Source: Pirellulales bacterium
GTDB lineage: Bacteria > Planctomycetota > Planctomycetia > Pirellulales > DATAWG01
Length of the DNA stretch: 50,218 nucleotides
NCBI GenBank assembly: GCA_035939775.1
Contig: DASZFO010000378.1
Coordinates: 1 to 50,218 of the forward strand
Direction of reading: 5' to 3'
Both the position numbers and the translations under genes were made by a program. Under the pieces are notes generated by a model. The model was not told the DNA's origin. It saw nothing but the letters and a program-made list of their open reading frames with translations, and did no database searches. This document shows positions 1 through 8,851 of the stretch, piece by piece; the first letter of the stretch is position 1; each line of letters starts with the position of its first letter.

Positions 1-2
1 CG

Positions 3-2429
3 TCTAGCGCCTCGTCGGCGACTTCCACTTCAAGCGCGACCGATTCCGAAAGCAAGCCCGGCGATCTGAAGCCCGCCGATTCAGCCCTTGCATCGAATGA
101 CGCCTCGGTGAATCCGTCGGCCTCCGCGAGGCCAAGTGGCGATCAACCGGCCTCCAAAACCATCGATCCGCTCGATTGGCCGAACTGGCGCGGCCCTGAG
201 CAGAATCGAATCTCGCGAGAGACGGGGTTGATCGACCATTGGGATCCCGATCCGAAAGTCAAGGACAACAATGTCCTATGGGTCAGCGAAGAAGCGGCGG
301 GGCGTTGCACGCCAATCGTGATGAATGGCAAGCTTTATACGATCTGCCGCCACCTGCCGGGCGACAAGCACGAACAGGAGCAGGTGCTCTGTCTCGACGC
401 CGCGACGGGCAAAGTCCTCTGGCAGAGTCTGCGCAATATGTACCTGTCGGACGTACCTGCCGAGCGGGTCGGCTGGGCCAGCGTCGTCGGTGACCCGACC
501 ACCGGGCGAATCTACGCCTACCGCAGCAACTGCCTGATGGAATGCCTCGACGGCGAAACGGGAAAGTCGATCTGGTCGCGCCCGCTGCACGAGGAGTTCG
601 GCTTCCTCAGCGTCTTCGGCGGGCGCACGAATTTCCCGATCGTGTTCGAGGACGTGGTGATCGTCAGCGCGGTGGAAACCGGCTGGGGCGACAAATCGCT
701 GCCGGCCCATCGGTTCATGGCGCTCGACAAGAACACCGGCGAAATCCGCTGGTTCAACGCCGGAACCACCGAACGCCCGGAAGATACGACCTTCAGCACG
801 CCGACCGTGGCGGTGGTCGACGGCGAGTTGCAGCTCATCGAGGGTTCCAGCGACGGCGCGGTTTGGGGATTCGAGCCGCGCACCGGTAAGCCCCTGTGGA
901 AATATCAGATGTCGCGTCGCGGGCTGAGCTGCTCGCCCGTGGTCGATGGCGACACGATCTACATGTGCCAGAACGAAGAAAACCTCGACAACCGGACCAC
1001 CGGGATGGTGTCGGCGTTCAGCGCCAAGCGGGAAGGCGTGGCGGGCGAGAGCCCCAAGGACCTCACCAAGACGAATAGCATTTGGAAAGCGCCCGGCAAG
1101 ATGATCAATAAGAGCACGCAGAGTTCGCCGCTGCTCGTCGATGGCCGGCTCTACGCGCCTGACAATGCGAGCAATTTCTATGTGTTCGATGCCGCGAGCG
1201 GAAAGCAGATCAAGAAGGTCAAGTTGATGGGGGACGAAACCGTCGGCAGCCCGCTCTATGCCGACGGTAAAATCTACCTCTGCACGACCACCGGCTGGCA
1301 CGTGTTCCGCCCGACGGCGAAGGGCTTGGACGTGGTGCAGCAATTCCGCTTCGATTCGAGCCTCGCCGGCGAGGTGCTCGGATCGCCGATCGTTTCGCAC
1401 GGGCGAATTTACGTTCCGACGACTGACAAGCTGTTCTGCATCGGGGCGGCCGAACAGAAGCCCGCCGCCACGCCGATTCCGCCGCTGGCAGCGAGCGAAA
1501 AACCCGTTGCTACCGCCGACCAGCCGGCCCAGGTTCAAATCGTGCCGGGCGAAGTGCTGCTGACGACGGGCCAAAAGCAGCAATTCCGCGTTCGCTTGTT
1601 CAATGATCGCGGACAGTTCCTTAAGGAGGCGGACGCCGAGTTCGCCCTCGCCGGTGCCGGCCAGATTGACAAAGCCGGGTTGTATCAAGCCCCCGCCGAC
1701 GGCGCCCACACGGCTACGATCGTCACGGCCAAGGTCGGCGATGCAACCGGCCAGGCGCGGATTCGCGTCGTGCCGCCGCTGCCCTGGAAATTCGATTTCC
1801 AGAACGTCCCGCTGGTCGCGAATCCCAAGACGAAAGTGCTGGAGGGCCAGCCGCCGGTCACGTGGGTCGGCATGCGGTATCGCCACGTGATCCGCGACCT
1901 CGACGGCCGCAAGGTGATGGTCAAGGTCAACAGTATTCCCAAGGGAACGCGCAGCCAAGGCTGGATGGGTCCCTACGATCTGCACGACTACACGATCCAA
2001 GCCGACGTGCGGGCGACGAGCAACCACCCGGAAAATCCGGAGAGCGGTTTGCCGGACATGGGGCTGATCGCCCAGCGTTACACGTTGGTCATCATGGGCG
2101 AGCATCAAGAACTGCAAATCCGCTATTGGCCGCCCCAGGTCGCCACGCAGTTTTCCAAGACGGTTCCCTTGGCTTGCAAGCCGGATGTCTGGTATACGAT
2201 GAAATTCCGCGCGAGCACTGAGGGAGATAAGGCCGTATTGAAGGGGAAGGTTTGGCCGCGCGACGAAAAGGAGCCGGAGGCCTGGAGCATCGAGGTCGAG
2301 GACGATCGGCCGAACCTGATGGGCAGCCCCGGCCTGGCGGGCGATACGACCAACAAGGGAGCCTATTATTTGGACAACATCCAGGTTTATCCGAATGCCG
2401 ATTCGACCAAGACCGCCGACGCGAAATAA
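3..2429 (+). CDS. PQQ-like beta-propeller protein with C-terminal lectin-like domain, 5' end cut
   Basis: The frame is open from the window edge, so the start lies outside. An in-frame GTG at 108 is only the first start codon visible and is not convincing. The low-complexity Ser/Thr/Ala N-terminus leads into WPNWRGP, the usual entry of planctomycete PQQ-type propellers. Repeated blades of the kind LYAPD..SNFYVFDAASGK cover roughly residues 25-450 (counted from 108). A Pro/Ala linker follows, then an Ig-like segment (about 470-545). The last 210 residues have the look of a concanavalin/laminin-G fold ending in YYLDNIQVYPN. No catalytic residues for alcohol oxidation are evident. It is probably exported and carbohydrate-related, with substrate unknown. 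It sits 26 nt before a second propeller gene on the same strand. Confidence 0.8.
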   Translation, partial: SSASSATSTSSATDSESKPGDLKPADSALASNDASVNPSASARPSGDQPASKTIDPLDWPNWRGPEQNRISRETGLIDHWDPDPKVKDNNVLWVSEEAAGRCTPIVMNGKLYTICRHLPGDKHEQEQVLCLDAATGKVLWQSLRNMYLSDVPAERVGWASVVGDPTTGRIYAYRSNCLMECLDGETGKSIWSRPLHEEFGFLSVFGGRTNFPIVFEDVVIVSAVETGWGDKSLPAHRFMALDKNTGEIRWFNAGTTERPEDTTFSTPTVAVVDGELQLIEGSSDGAVWGFEPRTGKPLWKYQMSRRGLSCSPVVDGDTIYMCQNEENLDNRTTGMVSAFSAKREGVAGESPKDLTKTNSIWKAPGKMINKSTQSSPLLVDGRLYAPDNASNFYVFDAASGKQIKKVKLMGDETVGSPLYADGKIYLCTTTGWHVFRPTAKGLDVVQQFRFDSSLAGEVLGSPIVSHGRIYVPTTDKLFCIGAAEQKPAATPIPPLAASEKPVATADQPAQVQIVPGEVLLTTGQKQQFRVRLFNDRGQFLKEADAEFALAGAGQIDKAGLYQAPADGAHTATIVTAKVGDATGQARIRVVPPLPWKFDFQNVPLVANPKTKVLEGQPPVTWVGMRYRHVIRDLDGRKVMVKVNSIPKGTRSQGWMGPYDLHDYTIQADVRATSNHPENPESGLPDMGLIAQRYTLVIMGEHQELQIRYWPPQVATQFSKTVPLACKPDVWYTMKFRASTEGDKAVLKGKVWPRDEKEPEAWSIEVEDDRPNLMGSPGLAGDTTNKGAYYLDNIQVYPNADSTKTADAK

Positions 2430-2441
2430 GTATCAATAACC

Positions 2442-2450
2442 AGGGGAGAG
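2442..2450 (+). promoter_or_regulatory. ribosome binding site for second propeller gene
   Basis: AGGGGAGAG lies 5 nt before the ATG at 2456. It decides that start over the in-frame extension back to 2252, which overlaps the preceding gene. Confidence 0.7.
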
Positions 2451-2455
2451 AAAAG

Positions 2456-4201
2456 ATGACCCGCCATCATTGGAAATATGCATTGACTTCGAGTATGGCC
2501 ATTTTGCTGGCGACGTTCGGCGTCGCGCGAATGTCGCGCAGCTCCGCCGCGCTGGCTGCCGACGCCTCCGCAGCGGGCAACGCCTCCGATGAAAAGCTCC
2601 CGATCGATCCGGCGTCGTCGCAAATACGGCCCGGCGATTGGAATCAATGGGCCGGCTCTCCCATCCGCAACAACACGCCCGAGGGAAAGAACATTCCCAC
2701 CGACTGGTCGGTCGGCGACTTCGATGCGAACACGGGCGTCTGGAAAAAGGAGACGTCGAAGAATATCAAATGGGCCGCGCCGCTCGGCTCGCAGAGCTAC
2801 GGCAATCCGGTCGTCGCCAACGGCAAGGTGTTCATCGGCACCAACAACGGCAACGGCTACCTGAAGCGCTATCCGTCGGCAGTCGATTTGGGCGTGCTGC
2901 TGTGTTTCAACGAAGCCGACGGCAAATTCCTGTGGCAAGATTCGAGCGAAAAGCTGCCGACTGGCCGCGTGAACGATTGGCCGCTACAAGGCATCTGCTC
3001 GACGCCGCTGGTGGAGGGGCATCGGCTGTGGTACGTGACCAGCCGTGGCGAAGTGAAGTGCCTCGACACGGATGCCCGCAAGGACGGAACGACCGACGAG
3101 CCGAAAGTGATCTGGACGCTCGACATGATGAAGCAGCTTGGCGTCTCGCAGCACAACATGTGCGCCTGCTCGGTCACCGACTCCGGCGATCTGCTCTTCG
3201 TCAACACCGGAAACGGCGTCGATGAAGGGCACATCAACCTTCCCGCGCCCCACGCCCCGAGCTTCGTCTGCCTCGACAAAAACGACGGCAAGATTTATTG
3301 GACCGACAACACGCCGGGGGCGAACGTGTTGCACGGCCAGTGGTCGTCCCCTTCGTATGCCATTTTGGGCGGAGTGCCGCAGGTGATCTTCGGCGCCGGC
3401 GACGGCTATGTGTACAGCTTCCTCGGCACGAAGGAAAACGAGAAGGGCCATCCCAAACTGCTCTGGACGTTCGACTGCAATCCCAAGGAATCGAAGTATG
3501 TGCTCGGCAGCAAGTCCGACCGCAACCATATCATCGGCACGCCGACGATTTATAAGGGGCTGGTCTACGTCGGCGTCGGCGAAGACCCCGAGCACGGCGA
3601 AGGAGTCGGGCATTTTTGGTGCATCGACCCGACCAAACGCGGCGACGTCAGCCCCGAACTGGCCTTCAACATCAAGGACCCCGAGCACCCGATCCCGCAC
3701 CATCGCAATCAGGCCGTAGTGAAGGAAAACGGCGAAGTGGCTCGGCCGAACCCGAACTCCGCCGCCGTCTGGCACTACGCCCAGTACGACTTGAATGGCA
3801 ACGGCAAGCTCGACTTCGAGGAGATCATGCACCGCACCTGCGGCACGGCCACGATAAAGAACGACCTTTTGTTCATCCCCGATTTTAGCGGCGTCCTGCA
3901 CTGCCTCGACGCCAAGACGGGCAAGCCCCACTGGGGCTACGACCTGTTGGCCGCGTGCTGGAGTTCGGCCTTGATCGTGGAAGACAAAGTCTACATCGGC
4001 AACGAAGACGGCGATGTCTTCATCTTCAAGCTCTCGCCGAAGATGGAGCTGATCTCGAAGAAAGACGACGGCACGCCCGGCGGCATCAGCATGGGCAGCG
4101 CAGTGTACAGCACGCCGATCGTGGCCCACAACGTGTTGTACATCTCGAACAAGATGTATCTTTTCGCGATCGCAGCGTCGCCGCAGATCGCGGCGAAGTG
4201 A
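2456..4201 (+). CDS. exported PQQ-like beta-propeller protein with an EF-hand loop
   Basis: 581 residues. The N-terminus is a signal peptide (basic MTRHHWK, hydrophobic stretch, Ala-rich cleavage region near residues 35-45). Blades with the W..PLGSQSYGNPVVANGKVFIGTNNG pattern fill most of the protein. Near residues 445-456 the sequence DLNGNGKLDFEE matches the 12-position EF-hand calcium loop (D at 1, N at 3, N at 5, D at 9, E at 12), inserted between blades. PQQ-type propellers are often cofactor-free scaffolds in planctomycetes, so enzymatic activity is not assumed. It probably forms an operon with the upstream propeller gene. It converges on the sugar kinase gene, only 7 nt away. Confidence 0.85.
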   Translation: MTRHHWKYALTSSMAILLATFGVARMSRSSAALAADASAAGNASDEKLPIDPASSQIRPGDWNQWAGSPIRNNTPEGKNIPTDWSVGDFDANTGVWKKETSKNIKWAAPLGSQSYGNPVVANGKVFIGTNNGNGYLKRYPSAVDLGVLLCFNEADGKFLWQDSSEKLPTGRVNDWPLQGICSTPLVEGHRLWYVTSRGEVKCLDTDARKDGTTDEPKVIWTLDMMKQLGVSQHNMCACSVTDSGDLLFVNTGNGVDEGHINLPAPHAPSFVCLDKNDGKIYWTDNTPGANVLHGQWSSPSYAILGGVPQVIFGAGDGYVYSFLGTKENEKGHPKLLWTFDCNPKESKYVLGSKSDRNHIIGTPTIYKGLVYVGVGEDPEHGEGVGHFWCIDPTKRGDVSPELAFNIKDPEHPIPHHRNQAVVKENGEVARPNPNSAAVWHYAQYDLNGNGKLDFEEIMHRTCGTATIKNDLLFIPDFSGVLHCLDAKTGKPHWGYDLLAACWSSALIVEDKVYIGNEDGDVFIFKLSPKMELISKKDDGTPGGISMGSAVYSTPIVAHNVLYISNKMYLFAIAASPQIAAK

Positions 4202-4208
4202 ATGACTG

Positions 4209-5111
4209 TCAGAACGCCATCATTCGCTTGTATTCGGCCAGGCGGCGGTCGAGGTCGCGGCGGTCGATCTGTTGCAGGCGATCGAGGCTGAAATCCTCGA
4301 CGGCGAAGCTGGCCACGACGATGCCGTAGGCCATCGCCTCCTTGAGCGTGCGAGGCTCGAAGTTGTCCTGTTCGGCCAGGTAGCCCATCATCCCGCCGGC
4401 GAAGCTGTCTCCCGCCCCGGTCGGATCGACCACATCGGCGGTTGGAAACGCGGGCATGACGTAGGTCTCATGTTCGCCGAAGAACATGGCCCCGTGTTCT
4501 CCCTTTTTGATGATCACGAATTTCGGTCCCATGCGGCGGACCTTGTGGCCAGCACGGACGAGGTTTTCATCGTCGGTCAGGAGCTTCGCTTCGCTGTCGT
4601 TGAGCACCAGCCCGTCGATCCGGCGCAGGAGTTGATTGAGCTGGTCGCGCTGGATGTTGATCCAGAGGTCCATCGTGTCGGCGACCGTGAGAACGGCACC
4701 GGCGACCTGGTCGAGCACTTTCATTTGGAGCGTCGGGGCGCCGTTGGCCAAGAAGAGGAACTTGCTCTCGCGGAATTCCTCCGGCAGCACCGGATCGAAC
4801 GTGCCCAGCACATTGAGATGGACCTCGAGCGTCTCGCGGTCATTCATGTTCGGCTCGTATTTGCCGCGCCAGCGAAACGTCTTTCCGCCGGGGATGATCT
4901 GCAGCCCGGAGACATCGATCCCGCGGCCGGCAAGCATCCGCGTATGCTCGCTCGGCCAATCCTCGCCGACCGCTCCAACGAGCCGCACTCCGCAGAAGAA
5001 GCTGGCCGCGTACGAGAAGAAAACGGCTGAGCCTCCCAGCACGTCGTCGCGCCGCTGGCTCGGCGTTTCCACGCTATCCAAGGCAACCGATCCGACAACC
5101 AAGAGCGGCAT
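4209..5111 (-). CDS. PfkB-family carbohydrate kinase
   Basis: 300 residues, normal for the ribokinase/PfkB fold. The N-terminus MPLLVVGSVALDSVETP and GGSAVFFSYAAS give the substrate-side Gly-Gly motif. DPTGAGDSFAGG (about residues 228-239) is PfkB signature 2, carrying the catalytic Asp and the anion hole. VLNDSEAKLL is the usual N-x-x-E region for Mg-ATP. The family phosphorylates sugars or nucleosides with ATP; the substrate cannot be read from sequence. The ATG at 5111 is in the normal place for the fold. The gene is divergent from the large hydrolase, with a palindrome in the gap. Confidence 0.9.
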   Translation of the reverse strand: MPLLVVGSVALDSVETPSQRRDDVLGGSAVFFSYAASFFCGVRLVGAVGEDWPSEHTRMLAGRGIDVSGLQIIPGGKTFRWRGKYEPNMNDRETLEVHLNVLGTFDPVLPEEFRESKFLFLANGAPTLQMKVLDQVAGAVLTVADTMDLWINIQRDQLNQLLRRIDGLVLNDSEAKLLTDDENLVRAGHKVRRMGPKFVIIKKGEHGAMFFGEHETYVMPAFPTADVVDPTGAGDSFAGGMMGYLAEQDNFEPRTLKEAMAYGIVVASFAVEDFSLDRLQQIDRRDLDRRLAEYKRMMAF

Positions 5112-5158
5112 GGGAAGGTGGTTCTCTTAATCTGGAATCCGACGCGAATGGACACATG

Positions 5159-5179
5159 GCCGACGCTGCCAGCGTCGGC
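5159..5179. repeat. palindromic element, copy 1 (GCCGACGCTG arms)
   Basis: Perfect 10-bp arms GCCGACGCTG and CAGCGTCGGC around one central base. It lies in the divergent gap between the sugar kinase and the hydrolase. The same element occurs inverted at 9566-9586, also in a divergent gap upstream of a minus-strand gene. Confidence 0.85.
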
Positions 5180-5342
5180 ACAATCCGGCCCAGCGGCGAA
5201 CTGCGAGGCATTATCCGGCATCTATACCGAAACGCAAGCCGGCGACCCCAAGCGACTCGCTTCGCCCCGAATCTTGTTGTAGTATGGCTCGATGCCAGAC
5301 CCTATCGCCCCGTTGAATCGACACCTTGGGAAGAGACCTCCA

Positions 5343-7379
5343 ATGAACCGCCCATTCGCCACGTACTGGTCGTTGACAACGCTTCTGATGAGCCTGTCGA
5401 TTCTCATCGCCGCCGAACAGCGGTGCCGCGCCGATGGCCCCGCGGACAATGTGCCGAGCAAGGTGCGGCCGGTCCCGCCGCCGGGGATCGAAGTTCCCAA
5501 GGCCGATCGCGACGAATTGGAACAAGGCTTGAACGCGCTGGGCGATTCGGTCGAGCAATTGACTGATCGCAAAGACGCACGCATTCAGCGGCTGCTCCCC
5601 GACGTGCAAGTCTTTCAGAAAGCAGTACACGACGCGCTCACGTATCAAGAATTCTTCAGCAAGGACGACATCGGCCGCGCGAAGAAGCTGCTCAAGGAAG
5701 GGCGCGAGCGGGCAGAGCAGTTGTCGGTGGGCAACGCCCCCTGGGACACGGCGACGGGGTCCATCGTGCGCGGCTATGTCTCGCGGATCGACGGCTCCGT
5801 GCAACCCTATGGCGTGATCGTGCCGGAGTCGTACGCGGCCCATGCGATGCCGCGCCATCCGCTCGACATTTGGTTCCACGGGCGGAACGAGGATTGGGGC
5901 GAGGTGAGGTTCGTCGAAGATCATCTCCATTCGCGCGGCGAGTTCACGCCGCCCGACACGATCGTGCTTCATCCTTACGGCCGGTACTGCAATGCCTTCA
6001 AATTCGCGGGCGAGGTGGACGTGCTCGAAGCGCTTGAGTCGGTCAAGCAGCACTATCGCGTCGACGAGGACCGGATCGCCGTGCGCGGCTTTTCGATGGG
6101 GGGCGCCGCTTGCTGGCATTTCGCCGTGCATTATCCGGGGCGGTGGGTCGCGGCCAATCCGGGGGCGGGCTTCGCAGAGACCCCCGCGTTTCTTAAGGTT
6201 TTCCAGAGCGAAGATTTCCATCCGAGCGAGAGCGACCTGAAGCTTTTGCACCTCTACGACTGCACCGATTGGGCCGTCAATCTTTACAACTGTCCGACCG
6301 TGGCCTACAGCGGCGAGATCGACAAGCAGAAACAGGCGGCCGACATCATGGCCGCCGCGCTCGACAAGGAGGGGATTACTCTCCGGCACGTGATCGGCCC
6401 CGGCACCGCCCATAAATATCATCCCGAGGCCAAAAAGACAGTCGAGCGGCTCATGGCCTCGATCGTCGAGCGCGGGCGCGATCGCTCGCCGCCCACCATC
6501 CATTTCGAGACCTACACGTTGCGCTACAACCAACTCGCCTGGGTCACGATCGACGCGCTCGATGAGCACTGGGGGCGGGCGCGAATTGATATCGACGGCG
6601 CGACGATCACAACGCGAAACATTGCCGGGCTAACGTTCGACGTTCCCGCCGGCGGCTGCGAAGAGTTGGGCTTCGACGTCGCCGAGCCGGTCACGCTCAC
6701 CATCGACAATCAGGAAATTGAAGGCCCGCGCCCGCTTTCCGATCGCTCGTGGTTTTGCCAGTTGCACAAGGACGACGGCGGGAATTGGGCGCTCGGCCCC
6801 GTCCCCGGCGACAAGCCGCGCAAGCGGCACGGCTTGCAGGGGCCGATCGACGATGCTTTCATGGATTCGTTTATCTTCGTGCGGCCCACCGGGCAGGAAT
6901 CGCAGCCAGCCGTCGCGAAATGGGTCAAGAGCGAAATGGACCATGCGATTTACGAGTGGCGGCGGCAGTTCCGCGGCGAGGCCCGGGTGAAGGACGATTC
7001 GGCCATCGACGATGCTGACATCGCCGGCGCGAACCTTGTGCTCTGGGGAACGCCCGAGAGCAATGCCGTGCTCAAGCGAATCGCGGATAAGCTGCCGATC
7101 CGCTGGGAAGACGGTCAGATCGTCGTTGGCGAGCAGAAGTTCCCGGCCGATCAGCACGCGCTGATCCTGATTTGCCCGAACCCATTGAATCCGAGCCGCT
7201 ACGTCGTGCTCAACAGCGGATTCACGTATCGCGAATACGATTACTTGAACAATGCCCGGCAGATTCCCAAGCTGCCGGATTGGGCCGTGATCGATCTGCG
7301 CACTCCGCCGGATGCACGAGCGCCTGGCAAAGTCGCCGCCGCGGACTTTTTCGACGAGCGTTGGCAATTGAAAAAGTGA
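5343..7379 (+). CDS. secreted alpha/beta hydrolase (prolyl-oligopeptidase-like)
   Basis: About 678 residues from the ATG at 5343. That start puts a signal peptide first (MNRPFATYWSL, then hydrophobic, ending near ADGPAD). An ATG at 5292 would add 17 residues ahead of the signal, so I prefer 5343. The nucleophile elbow RGFSMGGAACW (Ser near residue 250) and a late GPGTAHKYHPEA segment supply Ser and His of a hydrolase triad. An Asp is plausible in TVAYSGEIDKQK. A C-terminal domain of about 250 residues follows, with GANLVLWGTPESNAVLKRI. The family is common in planctomycetes as exported peptidase or esterase; the substrate is unknown. Confidence 0.8.
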   Translation: MNRPFATYWSLTTLLMSLSILIAAEQRCRADGPADNVPSKVRPVPPPGIEVPKADRDELEQGLNALGDSVEQLTDRKDARIQRLLPDVQVFQKAVHDALTYQEFFSKDDIGRAKKLLKEGRERAEQLSVGNAPWDTATGSIVRGYVSRIDGSVQPYGVIVPESYAAHAMPRHPLDIWFHGRNEDWGEVRFVEDHLHSRGEFTPPDTIVLHPYGRYCNAFKFAGEVDVLEALESVKQHYRVDEDRIAVRGFSMGGAACWHFAVHYPGRWVAANPGAGFAETPAFLKVFQSEDFHPSESDLKLLHLYDCTDWAVNLYNCPTVAYSGEIDKQKQAADIMAAALDKEGITLRHVIGPGTAHKYHPEAKKTVERLMASIVERGRDRSPPTIHFETYTLRYNQLAWVTIDALDEHWGRARIDIDGATITTRNIAGLTFDVPAGGCEELGFDVAEPVTLTIDNQEIEGPRPLSDRSWFCQLHKDDGGNWALGPVPGDKPRKRHGLQGPIDDAFMDSFIFVRPTGQESQPAVAKWVKSEMDHAIYEWRRQFRGEARVKDDSAIDDADIAGANLVLWGTPESNAVLKRIADKLPIRWEDGQIVVGEQKFPADQHALILICPNPLNPSRYVVLNSGFTYREYDYLNNARQIPKLPDWAVIDLRTPPDARAPGKVAAADFFDERWQLKK

Positions 7380-7553
7380 CGGCGAGGCGGCGAGCGTCAA
7401 AAACGCCGTAGCCGGCAAGCTTTGCCAACGGTTGGTAGACCCTGGGGAGCTAATTGGCCGGCGGCCGTTTTGATTCAGCCGCTTCTGCCTGATCGCCGAG
7501 TTGAATTATGCGCGATCGATTCGTACTTGTTTCCCTATAGTTCACACTTGCAC

Positions 7554-8324
7554 ATGGCGTTGCTATCAATTTCGGTTGACCTTGAACCTGGTTTTTGTGC
7601 CGCGCCCTCCGGTGAAACACTTGCTTGGGCTGCGCGACAGCTTGTCGATCTATTAAGCGGCGAAGGGCACGCAGTGACTTGGGTGGCTAGCGACCCGGTC
7701 AACTTACAAGCGGTCGGCTGGGCCATTGAGGCCAATTGCGGCCACGAAGTGGCTTTGTTGGCCGGCGCGGATTGGTCGGGGCAGGCCAATGGCCGGAGCC
7801 GATTTGCCACCGAATTCCTACGGCGAAAGCAACGGGCCGAACGAGCTGGGATTTCGCTCACCACCTTGGCTGTCGGCGGGGAAAATCCGCGCGAGCATTT
7901 CGAGTTGCTCGTTCGCCAGGGGATCACGGCCATCCGCGCCGATCGCTCTGCGGAGCCAAACGGCCGGCGCCACCGCGCTCCGTCGCCCGGCATCGGGACA
8001 TTGCGTTACGGCCTTTGGCAACTGTCGGCCGACGTGCGGCTATCTGGCGGCGGTTGGCTATCCGAATGCATCGCCGCACGACGCATTTGCCGCACCATCG
8101 ATCGCCGGATCGCGGCAGGAATCGCCGGTCACTTGGCGATCGACGCGCCGGCGCTGGCCGCACGATCCAATGGCAAGCTCAGCGCCCTCAAGACGGTGCT
8201 TCGCCACATCGAACGCCGCCAGCGCGAAGGGACCTTGCAGGTCGGCACGATTGCCGCAACCGTCGCTCGGCTCGCTCCAGCCCGAACGAGCCGCTCGGCT
8301 CAGTCGATTCTTCGCGCGGCGTAA
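7554..8324 (+). CDS. NodB-like polysaccharide deacetylase homolog, metal site degenerate
   Basis: 256 residues from ATG 7554; the reading frame extends back to a TTG at 7422 with no family-like sequence. MALLSISVDLEPG sits where NodB proteins carry TFDDG. GHEVALLAGADW sits where they carry the HxxxH metal motif, and GGENPREHFELLVRQGITAIRAD resembles the following barrel strands. The C-terminus (HLAIDAPALA to TIAATVA) also fits the deacetylase fold. The two motif-2 histidines are absent, as is the second Asp of motif 1, so classical zinc-dependent deacetylation is unlikely. It may be a pseudoenzyme or a divergent family. No signal peptide is visible and no clear Shine-Dalgarno precedes 7554. 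Confidence 0.55.
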   Translation: MALLSISVDLEPGFCAAPSGETLAWAARQLVDLLSGEGHAVTWVASDPVNLQAVGWAIEANCGHEVALLAGADWSGQANGRSRFATEFLRRKQRAERAGISLTTLAVGGENPREHFELLVRQGITAIRADRSAEPNGRRHRAPSPGIGTLRYGLWQLSADVRLSGGGWLSECIAARRICRTIDRRIAAGIAGHLAIDAPALAARSNGKLSALKTVLRHIERRQREGTLQVGTIAATVARLAPARTSRSAQSILRAA

Positions 8325-8330
8325 GTGTAC

Positions 8331-8351
8331 TCGTCACGCTCTGCGTGACGA
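8331..8351. repeat. short palindrome with CACGC-N3-GCGTG core, copy 1
   Basis: TCGTCACGC and GCGTGACGA, 9-bp perfect arms with a 3-nt loop, 7 bases after the stop of the NodB-like gene and in a convergent gap. There is no T-run, so it is not a classical terminator. The core CACGC-N3-GCGTG recurs at 42725-42741. Confidence 0.7.
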
Positions 8352-8388
8352 AAGCCCTCGCGCGGCGCTTGAGGAGCACGCTACGTCG

Positions 8389-8571
8389 CTACGTCTGCTC
8401 TTTGAATGTAGACCAGCTAAGATATCCGAGGATCGCGGCGCACACGATCGCACCGATGTCCATCATCATGTTGGCCTTCGTGAACGGGATGCCGATCGCC
8501 AGATCCAGTCCGAACAGGCAAAAGATCAATACCGCGATCACCATTCCCAAAATGGTCAAGCCCTTGGCCAT
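8389..8571 (-). CDS. small two-helix membrane protein
   Basis: 60 residues. Two hydrophobic segments (about 5-25, LTILGMVIAVLIFCLFGLDLA, and about 35-52, MMMDIGAIVCAAILGYL) are joined by a short loop, with a charged tail FKEQT. A good ribosome site, GGGGAAG, lies 7 nt before the ATG. Length, composition and this site support a real gene. Function is unknown. It is convergent with the NodB-like gene. Confidence 0.7.
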   Translation of the reverse strand: MAKGLTILGMVIAVLIFCLFGLDLAIGIPFTKANMMMDIGAIVCAAILGYLSWSTFKEQT

Positions 8572-8851
8572 CAGATGCTTCCCCGGAGTCGGCAGTCGCG
8601 GCTATGATTCAAGCTACTTAGTATAGTTGCGCTACGAGTGATGTCATCTACCCGAATCGCCCAGTTTCCCCGGATTAAGCCGTGCTTGAAATAGCCCGAT
8701 CCGACGGCGCCAGCGCACTGCCTGGCCGTTCCATTTCCGTGATTCGTTAGTCAACAGCTTACCCAGCAGATGCTTACGGCAAAGGGGGTCAGGCCTGCCG
8801 AAAAGCAGAATTGTTGAAAAACTACCGGTCAGAACCCGGTACGCCGAAGAA
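8572..8851. other. gene-free gap between aldolase and small membrane protein
   Basis: 280 bp with no coding frame I believe. On the plus strand, AAAGGGGGTCAGGCCTG followed by CAGAATTGTTGAAAAACTA near 8781-8825 looks like a remnant of a repeat or transposon edge. No terminator with a T-run is evident. Confidence 0.4.

Noticed and set aside
276-2117. 613-codon minus-strand open frame opposite the first propeller gene
   Set aside because: It is an antisense shadow: Arg/Ala/His-rich with no recognisable domain, covered by a clear coding frame on the other strand. High GC keeps such frames open.
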